Positions 25,797 through 34,502 of a stretch of DNA of 64,000 nt are shown piece by piece. A model generated the notes under the pieces. That model saw nothing but the letters and a program-made list of their open reading frames with translations, did no database searches and had not been told where the DNA came from. The DNA is from Algoriphagus mannitolivorans DSM 15301 (GTDB lineage Bacteria; Bacteroidota; Bacteroidia; Cytophagales; Cyclobacteriaceae). Position numbers and translations under genes: made by a program. The DNA is taken from assembly GCF_000429425.1 (NCBI RefSeq), contig NZ_AUBV01000007.1, forward strand, positions 248,001 through 312,000, in the 5' to 3' direction. Every line of letters starts with the position of its first letter. Position 1 is the stretch's first letter.

Positions 25797-27005
25797 TTGA
25801 ACACCCGTATTTTATTATCAATTACCTTCCTTACTGTGATTTTCTGTACGGCCTGTACTCCACAAGAAACCAAAAGGAATGTTGTTGAGCACACTCCTGT
25901 AATCATGGCCTATTACGTGCCAGAAAAAGATTATAAGCCAGAAGAAATCCCTGTAGAAAAACTAACTCACATTATCTATTCCTTCACTCATGTAATCGAT
26001 GGGGAAATGAAGTTTAGAAATCCTGAGGAAGCAGGACCAAAACTGCAGGCCTTGGTCAATCAAAAAGAGAGAAATCCTGATTTAAAAGTAATGATTGCAT
26101 GCGGTGGTTGGGGAGCTGACGGTTTTTCTGATATGGCCTTGACTGCTGAAAGCCGAACCAAATTTATCCAAAGTGCTAAAGATTTTATTCAGGCTTATCG
26201 GTTGGACGGATTAGATATGGATTGGGAATATCCTGGTATTTCCGGTGCGGGCACAATGGCGAGAGAAGAAGACAAACAAAATTTCACAGCACTGATGAAG
26301 GGATTGAGAGAGATGCTGGACACTTTTGACTCGCCAAAAGTATTGACATTCGCTTCAGCGGGATGGAAACTCTACTACCATCATATTGAAATCAATGAGG
26401 TGATGAAATATGCTGACTTTACCAATGTGATGACCTACGACCAGGTTTCGGGAGTTTCCATTTACACTGGTCATCACACCCCTCTGGGAGATGTCAAGCG
26501 AGCTGATATTGATGGTACTCCCTTTCAATCCCATTTGGATAGTCTTTTCCAGGCAGGAGAAACTTTGGATCCAGATCCTCGCTCTGCTCAAAAAATTGTA
26601 GACTATTTGATTCATGAGGGTGTTAATCCTAGGCAGATTGTTATCGGAGGAGCGTTCTACGGTAGAGTATGGAAAGGGGTACCTCCTGTGAATAATGGCT
26701 TGTATCAATTGAGCCAAGGATTGCATATCGGTTGGATGGCCTATCATCAAATTCGTGATAAATACGAGCCAGACTCTAATTTTGTGAGATACTGGGATGA
26801 AAAAGCCAGGGCACCTTACCTGTATAATTCCCAAGATAGTTTGTTTGTTTCTTACGATGACACAGTTTCTGTTGCTGAAAAGACTCTATATGCCCTTGAT
26901 AAAGGCCTAGGCGGGATTATGTTTTGGGAATTAGGAAATGACACCAAAGAAGAAGGAAGTCTCTTGGATGCCATTCATAAGGCTTCTGGGAAAAAGAAAG
27001 ATTGA
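25797..27005 (+). CDS. glycoside hydrolase family 18 (chitinase-like) lipoprotein
   Basis: A 402-residue enzyme with a lipobox (FCTAC, Cys 20), so surface or periplasm anchored. The GH18 TIM barrel covers about 35-395. The catalytic motif DGLDMDWE is complete (D137, D140, D142, E144), and the conserved strands KVMIACGGW (near 100) and GIMFWELGND (near 378) frame the active site. It should act on chitin or N-acetylglucosamine-containing glycans. The start codon is TTG, since no ATG gives a signal peptide. It is monocistronic, with a terminator hairpin after it. Confidence 0.95.
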   Translation: MNTRILLSITFLTVIFCTACTPQETKRNVVEHTPVIMAYYVPEKDYKPEEIPVEKLTHIIYSFTHVIDGEMKFRNPEEAGPKLQALVNQKERNPDLKVMIACGGWGADGFSDMALTAESRTKFIQSAKDFIQAYRLDGLDMDWEYPGISGAGTMAREEDKQNFTALMKGLREMLDTFDSPKVLTFASAGWKLYYHHIEINEVMKYADFTNVMTYDQVSGVSIYTGHHTPLGDVKRADIDGTPFQSHLDSLFQAGETLDPDPRSAQKIVDYLIHEGVNPRQIVIGGAFYGRVWKGVPPVNNGLYQLSQGLHIGWMAYHQIRDKYEPDSNFVRYWDEKARAPYLYNSQDSLFVSYDDTVSVAEKTLYALDKGLGGIMFWELGNDTKEEGSLLDAIHKASGKKKD

Positions 27006-27024
27006 TTCTACCCTTTTCAATGAT

Positions 27025-27056
27025 AAAGCCCTCTGTGAAATCAGAGGGCTTTATTT
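27025..27056 (+). terminator. terminator of the GH18 gene
   Basis: Perfect arms aaagccctctg and cagagggcttt are separated by 6 bases and followed by a T-rich run (tttatttgttt). It lies 20 bases after the stop codon. Confidence 0.9.
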
Positions 27057-27103
27057 GTTTGTAATTAGAAAGGCTTATAATCTATCCACACGAAGTGATT
27101 CTG

Positions 27104-27139
27104 CAAAAAAAAGACACTTAGATTTTCATCTAAGTGTCT
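27104..27139 (-). terminator. terminator of the tRNA-Thr gene
   Basis: Perfect arms agacacttaga and tctaagtgtct are separated by 6 bases; on the minus strand they are followed by a run of eight T. It lies 10 bases past the tRNA 3' end. Confidence 0.9.
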
Positions 27140-27149
27140 ATCGATCAAG

Positions 27150-27222
<73 letters not shown>

Positions 27223-27329
27223 TTGCCTTTAACGTGGTGCAAATATAGGCGGATGAGCTTTTGACTCCAAACTCAAACCCAGAGATTTTTCTATAAAAGA
27301 GCTATCTACCAGATTTTGAGAAGGAAAAA

Positions 27330-29348
27330 TTAAAACTCCCGAAGAATCGAAAGCTTCTTTTTAAGCTTTTCTATCTCCTCTTCTGCCTTTTGAATTTTCA
27401 CATCAAACTGATCCTTGAGCTTATCTGCAGTTTTGGAAGCTGCAAAAAACTCCAAGTTGTTCTTCCAAAGGGTGATGTTGTTTTCCAAGTCTGCAATTTG
27501 CTTCCGAATGCCGTGCTCCTTCTTATTCAAGGTTTTCACAGAATTTGGATCGCTTTGAATCTTGTTCAGATTCAATCGGAACAAGAAATCCTCCTTGTCT
27601 TCACCACTTGGATCCAACTTAGTGAGGTACTTTTCAATAGCGTCTTTTAATTGAGCCTGGATTTCTTTGATATTTTTTCTCGGTACAAAACCAACCTCAT
27701 TGAATTCATTCACAAAATTTGTCAACTCCTCTTCGGTAAGGCTTTCACCTGAAGCAGCCTTGGCAATATTGGCAATGATCTCCTGTTTTTTCTTCAGGTT
27801 GGCATCGAATTCAGAATTAGCTTGTTTGTTGGAATTTCTTCTATTTTCGAAGAATGTATCGCATGCGTTTTTGAATTTCTTGTAAAGCGCATCACGGTAC
27901 TTTTCTGGAGTTGGTCCCAGTTTTTTCCATTCTTGCTGCAAACCGATCAATTGATTTGCGGTGCTTTGCCAATCGGTATTCTCCATCAAAGCTTCAGCTT
28001 GCGCAATCAGCTCCTCAGCTTTTTTATGGTTGGTAGCTCTTACCTCATCCAGCTGCTTAAAGAACATGTTTTTGTTGTGGAAAAACTGCTTGAAAGCAGA
28101 CCAGAAAGATCTATTAATCTCTTTTCCGGCTTCTCTTGGAACAGGTCCGATTTTTTCCCAAGCCTTCTGAATTTCAAGAATTTCCTTGGTCTTGGTATTC
28201 CAGTCTTTGATTCTGTCAGCAGTGAAATTCGCATATTCTGCTAACTGAGCTATCAAAGCTTCTTTTTGATCTTGATTTTCCTTGTAAACCTCTTTTTGAC
28301 CTTCGAAAAAGACCTTTCTACGATCATAGATTGCATCAGATGCAGCCTTAAATCTTTGCCAAAGCTCTTCTTGCTCACTTCTTGGAACAGGTCCAATATG
28401 CTTGAATTCCTCATGAAGGTCATTCAATTGCTTGATAGCTTCCTTAAGATCTTTTATTTCTTTAAGCGCTTCTGCCTTTTCACAAAGCTCAAGCTTACTT
28501 TCCAAATTCTTTTTGCGATCAAGCTCTTTGAGCTCAAAGTAGATGCTTCGGTTATCGTAAAACCGGTCCATTAAAGCATTATAGCTAGCCCAAAGATTAC
28601 GGTTTTGGGAAGATGGAACTGGCCCGATAGACTTCCATTCCTCCTGAATTGCCTTGATGGCATTCATAGAAAGGGTGGTCTCTTCACCATCCACCAATTC
28701 ACGAAGCTTATTCAAAAGCTCGGTTTTAGTTTCAAGGTTCTTTTCCTTTTGTTTATCGGCTTCCTTGCGGAGGGTATAAATTTGGTGTCGGAAGTCGCCA
28801 AAAACTTTGTGAAACTCTCGTTCCTCATCGTGCAGACGGTATTCAAAATCATCTTCGGTACCACCTGACTCTTTGAATTTAGCGAGTGCGGCTTCTTTAT
28901 CTTTATTTTCCAACTCTTCAAAAGCATCCTTGATTTCGTGGGCAAGCTTGTCGAGTTTAAGAATATTTCCGTGTTGGATTTTGTCCTTTAAAAGCTTTAA
29001 AAGCTGAACCTTGGAAAGGTTAGCCAAATCAGGAATCTCCTCCTCAGTCTCCTCCTCATCGTGGGATTCTTCTTCAGATTCAGAATTTCCTTCTGATTCA
29101 CTGGTTACAGATGGTTGTTCAACTGATTTTTCACTAGGCTCTTGAATAGATTCCGCTTCTTCCTCGGCTTTGGCAGGTTTGGCATCATCTTCAGGCTGGC
29201 TCATAGCCTGTGGAGTTTCTTCTGACGAAGATTCCGGAGCCTTAGCTTCTTCAGGTTTTTCATTTACATTCTCGATACCTTCTGTCTCTTGAGAAGAGAC
29301 TTGGGTCACCTTGTCATTTTCAGACAATTCGTTACTTTTCTCGGTCAT
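27330..29348 (-). CDS. DUF349 repeat protein
   Basis: A 672-residue cytoplasmic protein. The first 120 residues are an acidic, Glu/Ser-rich, probably disordered tail. The rest holds five DUF349 repeats (about 190-610), each with a W or F followed by a GPVP-type turn (WKSIGPVP, FKHIGPVP, WEKIGPVP, WKKLGPTP, FNEVGFVP) and long helices. A C-terminal coiled coil with many Lys and Glu residues closes the chain. DUF349 proteins are widespread in Bacteroidota; the biochemical role is not established. A TACTTTTG -7 element lies 31 bases upstream of the ATG. Confidence 0.9.
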   Translation of the reverse strand: MTEKSNELSENDKVTQVSSQETEGIENVNEKPEEAKAPESSSEETPQAMSQPEDDAKPAKAEEEAESIQEPSEKSVEQPSVTSESEGNSESEEESHDEEETEEEIPDLANLSKVQLLKLLKDKIQHGNILKLDKLAHEIKDAFEELENKDKEAALAKFKESGGTEDDFEYRLHDEEREFHKVFGDFRHQIYTLRKEADKQKEKNLETKTELLNKLRELVDGEETTLSMNAIKAIQEEWKSIGPVPSSQNRNLWASYNALMDRFYDNRSIYFELKELDRKKNLESKLELCEKAEALKEIKDLKEAIKQLNDLHEEFKHIGPVPRSEQEELWQRFKAASDAIYDRRKVFFEGQKEVYKENQDQKEALIAQLAEYANFTADRIKDWNTKTKEILEIQKAWEKIGPVPREAGKEINRSFWSAFKQFFHNKNMFFKQLDEVRATNHKKAEELIAQAEALMENTDWQSTANQLIGLQQEWKKLGPTPEKYRDALYKKFKNACDTFFENRRNSNKQANSEFDANLKKKQEIIANIAKAASGESLTEEELTNFVNEFNEVGFVPRKNIKEIQAQLKDAIEKYLTKLDPSGEDKEDFLFRLNLNKIQSDPNSVKTLNKKEHGIRKQIADLENNITLWKNNLEFFAASKTADKLKDQFDVKIQKAEEEIEKLKKKLSILREF

Positions 29349-29378
29349 AAAAACGCTACAATTTCAAGGCAATATGGG

Positions 29379-29386
29379 CAAAAGTA
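29379..29386 (-). promoter_or_regulatory. candidate Bacteroidota -7 element for the DUF349 gene
   Basis: The minus strand reads TACTTTTG, matching the phylum consensus TAnnTTTG, 31 bases upstream of the ATG. No good -33 TTTG partner was found at the usual distance. Confidence 0.35.
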
Positions 29387-29396
29387 GGGATTTTGC

Positions 29397-29966
29397 CTAA
29401 TTTAATCTTGGGTCAAGGGGATAATTTGCGATCACCTTAAATTCCCCTCCCATGTTTTTTAAAAGAACTTTCCACAATTCTTCAGGGGTATTTTGAAGGG
29501 TAGATTCATCGACTTCTTGCCTGCAAACGATCCAAGTTTTGGCTTCAAGTTCCTCATCGAGTTGTTGAGGTCCCCATCCACTATAGCCGATAAAAAAGAT
29601 CACTTTATCAGGCAAAATTTGATGAAGTTTTAGTTTTTCAATCAGCAAATCAAAATCCCCTCCCCACCATAAATTCTTTCCTATGGCCACACTTCCGGGA
29701 AGCGGGTTTTCTTCGAAGTAGATAAAATGCAGGGTATTTTGCTCAACGGGCCCTCCTACAAAAACCTCATTTTCCAAAAAGGATAGATTTTCGACTAATT
29801 CTCCTAAATGAAGAATTGAAGGTTTGTTGAGAATAAAACCAAAACTTCCCTCCTCGTTGTGTTCACATAACAAAACGACAGACCTTATGAAGTTTTCATC
29901 TTGCAAAAAGGGCTCGGAGATTAGTAAATCTCCTGCTTTTGGATGCTTATCTGGCTCAGAATTCAT
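29397..29966 (-). CDS. YqgE/AlgH family protein
   Basis: A 189-residue cytoplasmic protein covering the whole YqgE/AlgH (DUF179) fold. It has the conserved opening GDLLISEPFLQDENF (residues 12-26), the segment GSFGFILNKPS (41-51) and FFIGYSGWGPQQLDEEL (about 125-141). The family is common and its structure is known, but its biochemical role is not firmly established. It lies upstream of the DUF349 gene on the same strand, with 48 bases between that contain a separate -7 element. Confidence 0.92.
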   Translation of the reverse strand: MNSEPDKHPKAGDLLISEPFLQDENFIRSVVLLCEHNEEGSFGFILNKPSILHLGELVENLSFLENEVFVGGPVEQNTLHFIYFEENPLPGSVAIGKNLWWGGDFDLLIEKLKLHQILPDKVIFFIGYSGWGPQQLDEELEAKTWIVCRQEVDESTLQNTPEELWKVLLKNMGGEFKVIANYPLDPRLN

Positions 29967-30068
29967 CTGGGTTTGTCATTTATTTGAAGGAAAAATATAG
30001 CCCATAATTTTAAAAATGCAATGGGGGTTTTACTTTTAGATGAAATTTAAAATAAAAATCAATTTCCA

Positions 30069-30704
30069 ATGAAGCTTTCTGAAATCCGTAAAGATTACAC
30101 CCTTAAAACTTTGGATATCAAGGATGTAAAATCAAATCCAATACAGCAATTTAAGGTATGGTTTGAAGAAGCTGTTGACTCTGAAGTATTGGAGGTCAAT
30201 GCAATGTGCCTATCTACCATTGGCAAAGATGGATTCCCTGCTGGCCGTATCGTACTACTCAAAGGGGTAGATCATGGATTCGTGTTTTTCACCAATTACT
30301 CCAGTGATAAAGGCCAAGAGATTGAGGAAAATCCAAAAGTGTCTTTGACTTTTTTCTGGGCTGAATTGGAAAGGCAGGTACGAGTGACCGGAACCTTGGA
30401 AAAAATAAGCTCCGAAGAATCAGATGAATATTATTTTTCAAGGCCTCTTGGTTCTCAGATCGGAGCCTGGTCTTCTCCCCAAAGTCAAAAAATCCCCAAC
30501 CGGGAATTCCTCGAAAAAACAATTCAGGAGCTAGAAGTAAAATTTTCTAAAGAACCTATCACCAGACCCACTAATTGGGGAGGATATAGATTAGACCCCA
30601 TTCGTTTTGAGTTTTGGCAAGGAAGGCCAAGTCGGCTTCACGACCGGATCGCATATGAAAAGAAGCCTGATGGATCTTGGGAAATATTCCGACTTGCCCC
30701 CTGA
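30069..30704 (+). CDS. pdxH: pyridoxamine 5'-phosphate oxidase
   Basis: A 211-residue FMN enzyme that oxidises pyridoxine or pyridoxamine 5'-phosphate to pyridoxal 5'-phosphate, the final step of vitamin B6 synthesis and salvage. The family blocks are visible: the FMN-binding GRIVLLKGVDHGFVFFTNY (about 58-76), SLTFFWAELERQVRV (94-108), SRPLGSQIGAWSSPQS (about 125-140) and the C-terminal WQGRPSRLHDRI (about 185-196). Length is typical. The gene stops one base before the convergent bshB1 stop, with no terminator between them. Confidence 0.96.
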   Translation: MKLSEIRKDYTLKTLDIKDVKSNPIQQFKVWFEEAVDSEVLEVNAMCLSTIGKDGFPAGRIVLLKGVDHGFVFFTNYSSDKGQEIEENPKVSLTFFWAELERQVRVTGTLEKISSEESDEYYFSRPLGSQIGAWSSPQSQKIPNREFLEKTIQELEVKFSKEPITRPTNWGGYRLDPIRFEFWQGRPSRLHDRIAYEKKPDGSWEIFRLAP

Positions 30705-30705
30705 T

Positions 30706-31422
30706 TTATTTCAAGTCAAAAAGATCATGAACCCCAATAAATCTTTCTACCGTAAATCCTTCTCCATACTTTGACATGATTCTATGTCCGAGTTCACGGG
30801 CTCTGGATTCGATAAAGGGAAGAAATTCAGGTGAGGAAATAAAGCTTGCAGGCTCCTGACTACTTGGGTCAAAAAACTGAGATTTAAAGGCCATTATGCT
30901 GGCAATTTTGGTATCCCAGTAATCCGATATATCGACAATGAAATCCGGCTCAATGTAGTTGTTTTGGATGTAATGATAGACAAACTTTGGCCTCCAAGCC
31001 TCTTGATTCACTCCATCCAAGTGAGTCTCTATTTTTCTCAATCCGCTCATAAAGCAGGCATTTGTGGCCAATGAACCACCTTTGCCGTGATCTGGATGTC
31101 GATCTGTGACTGCATTAGCCAACACAATTTCAGGCTGATACTTACGGATAATCTTGATTAACTCATGCTGATGAGTTTCATCATCTTTAAAGTAAATGTC
31201 TTTGAAAGCAAGGTTTTCTCGCGCACAAAGTCCAAGAATCTTTGCAGCTTCTGCAGACTCCTGCAGGCGAATCTCAGGAGTTCCCCGAGTTCCCATTTCC
31301 CCCTGAGTCAGATCTACAATACCGACTTTATAACCTTTAGCGACCTGGGCTGCAATTGTTCCAGAACAAGCCAATTCAGCATCATCCGGATGTGCAGCAA
31401 TGACCAAAATATCCAGTTTCAT
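30706..31422 (-). CDS. bshB1: bacillithiol biosynthesis deacetylase BshB1
   Basis: A 238-residue zinc-dependent deacetylase of the LmbE/PIG-L family. It removes the acetyl group from N-acetylglucosaminyl-malate in bacillithiol synthesis. The zinc ligands are in AHPDDAE (H11, D14) and RHPDH (H112), and the conserved segments LTQGEMGTRGT (38-48) and FMSGLRKI (about 124-131) are characteristic of BshB1. Bacillithiol is made by many Bacteroidota. It lies downstream of the M23 peptidase gene, from which it is separated by 6 bases on the same strand. Confidence 0.95.
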   Translation of the reverse strand: MKLDILVIAAHPDDAELACSGTIAAQVAKGYKVGIVDLTQGEMGTRGTPEIRLQESAEAAKILGLCARENLAFKDIYFKDDETHQHELIKIIRKYQPEIVLANAVTDRHPDHGKGGSLATNACFMSGLRKIETHLDGVNQEAWRPKFVYHYIQNNYIEPDFIVDISDYWDTKIASIMAFKSQFFDPSSQEPASFISSPEFLPFIESRARELGHRIMSKYGEGFTVERFIGVHDLFDLK

Positions 31423-31428
31423 TTGTTT

Positions 31429-32466
31429 TTATTTTACGCGTAGATTTTGACCTACTCGGAGAATTGTTCTGGTTGAAATTCCGTTCAATCTGGTGATTTG
31501 ACTGATAGGTACACCATACCTTCTGGCAATGGATCCTAAAGTATCTCCTCTTTTTACTCGATGATAGGCCGCAGCTCTGGCTTTTGCCACATGAGAAAAA
31601 AGGTCTTTAGAAATCAGAATATCCTGCTGGGTCAATTCACCAGTTTCAAAATCGTAGACTTTTTCAGGATCAAAAGCTAATCCTTTGTACCGCATTTCAT
31701 AATGTAAATGGGAACCAGTACTTCGTCCAGAACTTCCTCCTTTACCGATTATATCACCTGCCCTCACTTCATCGCCCACTTGGGCAATTTGTTTGGAAAG
31801 GTGTCCGTATAACGTTTCCAGACCGTTTTTATGCCTCACCACCACAAAATAGCCCCAACCATACCGATCGTAGGCTTTTACTCTCACAATTCCGTCAAAA
31901 CCTGCATAAACAGGATCTCCAGTTTCCAAATCCAGATCGGTCCCATAATGCATCCTCCCCCATCTTGGTCCGAATTCCGATGTTTTTTTGGATTGATCTA
32001 GCGGGAATTTCCAATTCATGCCAAATCTGGGATCGTACAATCTCAATAAAAGACTGTCCTGAAAGTTTCTGATGTCAAAATTATAAATATCAACCTTCTT
32101 GCTATCCCAATTGGAATAATGTTCAAAAGCAGTTACCCAGATGGAATCAATTTGAACCTGCTCTGAGATTTTTATCAACTGATTGGTTGGTGACCATAAA
32201 TAGCCCAAAGGATCTTCGCTGATGATGGATCGGATTCGGGACAGGTTTACATCACCTTGAAATAGAATAGAATCAGTTTGTGAAGTAAGGGTCCGTAAAT
32301 ATGAATCTTGGTCAAACTGCCGGAGTTCAATGTTTCTCCTTTCAGCAGGTACTTCTACTTGATTGGTATTTTTCTTTATAATCTTTGGAAAAACTTGAGC
32401 ATTGGCTTCCAAGAAACCAATGCTCAAGATCAATCCAAATAAAATTTTCAGGTAATTACTTTTCAT
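31429..32466 (-). CDS. M23 peptidase with LysM domain
   Basis: A 345-residue secreted peptidoglycan hydrolase. The ATG at 32466 is preferred because it gives a good signal peptide (LKILFGLILSIGFLEANAQ); upstream codons would run into trxB. The M23 domain (about 165-270) has the metal motif MHYGTDLD and the HxH element in GSHLHYE, so the enzyme looks active. The C-terminal LysM (about 300-345, VKRGDTLGSIARRYGV) binds glycan strands. It probably trims cross-links in the wall during growth or division. It follows trxB by 7 bases and precedes bshB1. Confidence 0.94.
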   Translation of the reverse strand: MKSNYLKILFGLILSIGFLEANAQVFPKIIKKNTNQVEVPAERRNIELRQFDQDSYLRTLTSQTDSILFQGDVNLSRIRSIISEDPLGYLWSPTNQLIKISEQVQIDSIWVTAFEHYSNWDSKKVDIYNFDIRNFQDSLLLRLYDPRFGMNWKFPLDQSKKTSEFGPRWGRMHYGTDLDLETGDPVYAGFDGIVRVKAYDRYGWGYFVVVRHKNGLETLYGHLSKQIAQVGDEVRAGDIIGKGGSSGRSTGSHLHYEMRYKGLAFDPEKVYDFETGELTQQDILISKDLFSHVAKARAAAYHRVKRGDTLGSIARRYGVPISQITRLNGISTRTILRVGQNLRVK

Positions 32467-32473
32467 TAATCGG

Positions 32474-33418
32474 TTAGTGATTTTCTTGCTCTGCCATGAA
32501 GCGTTCCGCATCCAAAGCAGCCATACACCCCGTTCCTGCAGCGGTTACTGCCTGTCGGTATACATTATCCTGTGCATCTCCACAAGCAAATACTCCTTCC
32601 ACATTGGTTTTGGTAGTTCCAGGTATAGTTTTGATATAACCGGATGAATCCATGTGGATGAAGTTTTTAAATATCTCAGTATTGGGTTGGTGACCAATAG
32701 CAACAAAGAAGCCAGAAATTGAAATCTCCCTTTTTTCCCCTGTAATATTGTTTATCAACCTAGCCCCTGTCACTTCTTGCTCACCTAAAATTTCTTCAGT
32801 CTCTGTGTTCCAAAGGATTTCGATTTTAGGATTATTCTTTACACGGTTTTGCATGATTTGAGATGCGCGCATTTCGTCTCTTCTCACAATCATGTAAACT
32901 TTGGAGCAAATATTTGCCAGGTAAGAAGCTTCCTCGCAGGCTGTATCTCCTGCACCTACAATGGCCACTTCCTGTCCTCTGAAAAAGAATCCATCACAAA
33001 CAGCACAGGCAGAAACGCCCTTTCCATTTAATCGGGTTTCACTTTCCAGTCCCAGCCACTTGGCTGATGCTCCAGTGGAGATAATCACGGTATCGGCATG
33101 CAGTGTAATTTGATCATCTACAGTCACCACATGAGGTCTTTTAGAAAAATCAACGCCCGTTACCAATCCATATCTGATATCAGTCCCAAAGCGTTCTGCT
33201 TGTTTTCTAAAATCCTCCATCATTTCAGGTCCCATGACCCCATTTGGGTATCCTGGGTAATTTTCCACATCTGTCGTGATGGTCAATTGGCCTCCAGGCT
33301 GTCCACCGGTGTATAGAATAGGCTTCATTCCAGCACGAGCTGCGTAAATGGCTGCGGTATAACCTGCCGGGCCAGAACCTATAATCAGTACTTTGGCCTT
33401 TTCAATAGCTTGATTCAT
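32474..33418 (-). CDS. trxB: thioredoxin-disulfide reductase
   Basis: A 314-residue flavoprotein that passes electrons from NADPH to thioredoxin. It shows the FAD-binding IIGSGPAGYTAAIYAARAG (12-30), the redox pair C138-A-V-C141 followed by DG, and the NADPH-binding AIVGAGDTACEEASYLA (about 153-169), plus the closing FACGDAQDN segment. Length and order are those of the low-molecular-weight TrxB type. It heads a close run trxB - M23 peptidase - bshB1, which links thioredoxin and bacillithiol redox functions. Confidence 0.97.
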   Translation of the reverse strand: MNQAIEKAKVLIIGSGPAGYTAAIYAARAGMKPILYTGGQPGGQLTITTDVENYPGYPNGVMGPEMMEDFRKQAERFGTDIRYGLVTGVDFSKRPHVVTVDDQITLHADTVIISTGASAKWLGLESETRLNGKGVSACAVCDGFFFRGQEVAIVGAGDTACEEASYLANICSKVYMIVRRDEMRASQIMQNRVKNNPKIEILWNTETEEILGEQEVTGARLINNITGEKREISISGFFVAIGHQPNTEIFKNFIHMDSSGYIKTIPGTTKTNVEGVFACGDAQDNVYRQAVTAAGTGCMAALDAERFMAEQENH

Positions 33419-33551
33419 TAATAGCGAGTATTAAATCGGTTAAAATTTGTCATTTATGAATTGGTAACAAAACTCGGAAAAGTTAAAATTCCTAAAGGTG
33501 TGAATTGTTACTAATTTTCAGGAAGATAATTTCTGGTTTTGGGGGAATAAA

Positions 33552-33574
33552 AAAAGGGGCTTAACACCCCTTTT
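33552..33574 (-). terminator. terminator of the primary sigma factor gene
   Basis: Perfect arms aaaagggg and cccctttt are separated by a 7-base loop and followed on the minus strand by TTTTTTATT. It lies 7 bases past the stop codon. Confidence 0.9.
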
Positions 33575-33580
33575 ATTTTG

Positions 33581-34444
33581 TTATCCCAGGTAGGGTTTCA
33601 AAGTTTTGCTTCTTGAAGTATGTCGAAGTCTTCTGATGGCTTTCTCTTTGATTTGCCTTACTCTTTCACGGGTAAGGTTAAACTTTTCACCAATTTCCTC
33701 CAAAGTCATCGCATGCTCTCCATTGAGGCCAAAGTAAAGCGTGATTACATCAGCTTCTCTTTGGGTAAGGGTGGATAATGCACGCTGAACTTCTTTACGA
33801 AGAGAATCAGTCATCAATCCATCATCTGGCTTCTCATCTCCGTCATTTTCCAAAACGTCCAAAAGGCTATTTTCTTCACCTTGTACAAATGGAGCGTCCA
33901 TTGAGACGTGACGACCGGAGATCTTCATAGTATCAACAACCTCTGAGGCAGTTACTTCCAGAACTTCCGCCAGTTCTTCAGGGGATGGTTCTCTTTCGAA
34001 TTTCTGCTCCAATTCACTGAAGGTTTTGGAGATTTTGTTCAAAGAACCAACTCTGTTGAGTGGAAGTCTTACGATTCTGGATTGCTCGGCCAAAGCTTGG
34101 AGAATTGACTGTCTGATCCACCATACGGCGTAGGAAATGAATTTGAAACCTCTTGTCTCATCAAATCGCTGTGCGGCTTTGATCAGACCTAGGTTTCCTT
34201 CATTGATCAGGTCTCCAAGAGAAAGACCTTGGTTTTGATATTGTTTGGCTACAGAGACTACAAATCGAAGGTTTGCTTTGGTCAATTTTTCCAAGGCCAG
34301 CTGATCGCCTTCCCGGATTCTTTTTGCCAAAACTACCTCTTCATCAGCTGTCAACAGATCCACTTTACCAATTTCCTGAAGGTATTTATCCAGGGATTGA
34401 GATTCTCTGTTGGTAATCTGTTTGCTAATTTTTAGCTGCCTCAT
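33581..34444 (-). CDS. rpoD: primary sigma-70 factor (short Bacteroidota type)
   Basis: A 287-residue sigma factor of the size usual for the Bacteroidota primary sigma, which lacks most of region 1.1. Region 1.2 begins at about 18 ([14 protein letters not shown]); region 2 (about 55-125) has the core-binding [13 protein letters not shown] and -10 reading [15 protein letters not shown] segments; region 3 follows; and region 4 (about 215-280) holds the HTH around [28 protein letters not shown]. It should direct transcription of most genes from TAnnTTTG promoters. It is followed by a clean terminator and lies 58 bases downstream of pnp. Confidence 0.95.
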   Translation of the reverse strand: MRQLKISKQITNRESQSLDKYLQEIGKVDLLTADEEVVLAKRIREGDQLALEKLTKANLRFVVSVAKQYQNQGLSLGDLINEGNLGLIKAAQRFDETRGFKFISYAVWWIRQSILQALAEQSRIVRLPLNRVGSLNKISKTFSELEQKFEREPSPEELAEVLEVTASEVVDTMKISGRHVSMDAPFVQGEENSLLDVLENDGDEKPDDGLMTDSLRKEVQRALSTLTQREADVITLYFGLNGEHAMTLEEIGEKFNLTRERVRQIKEKAIRRLRHTSRSKTLKPYLG

Positions 34445-34502
34445 TCAGTCTTAATATTTTGAGAAATTGAAGTTTAGTTTTTTAAGATAAACAATTGTTT
34501 TC

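Noticed and set aside
27822..28244. Plus-strand frames opposite the DUF349 gene
   Set aside because: They are shadows of the repeated helical coding sequence and rich in residues produced by reverse reading.
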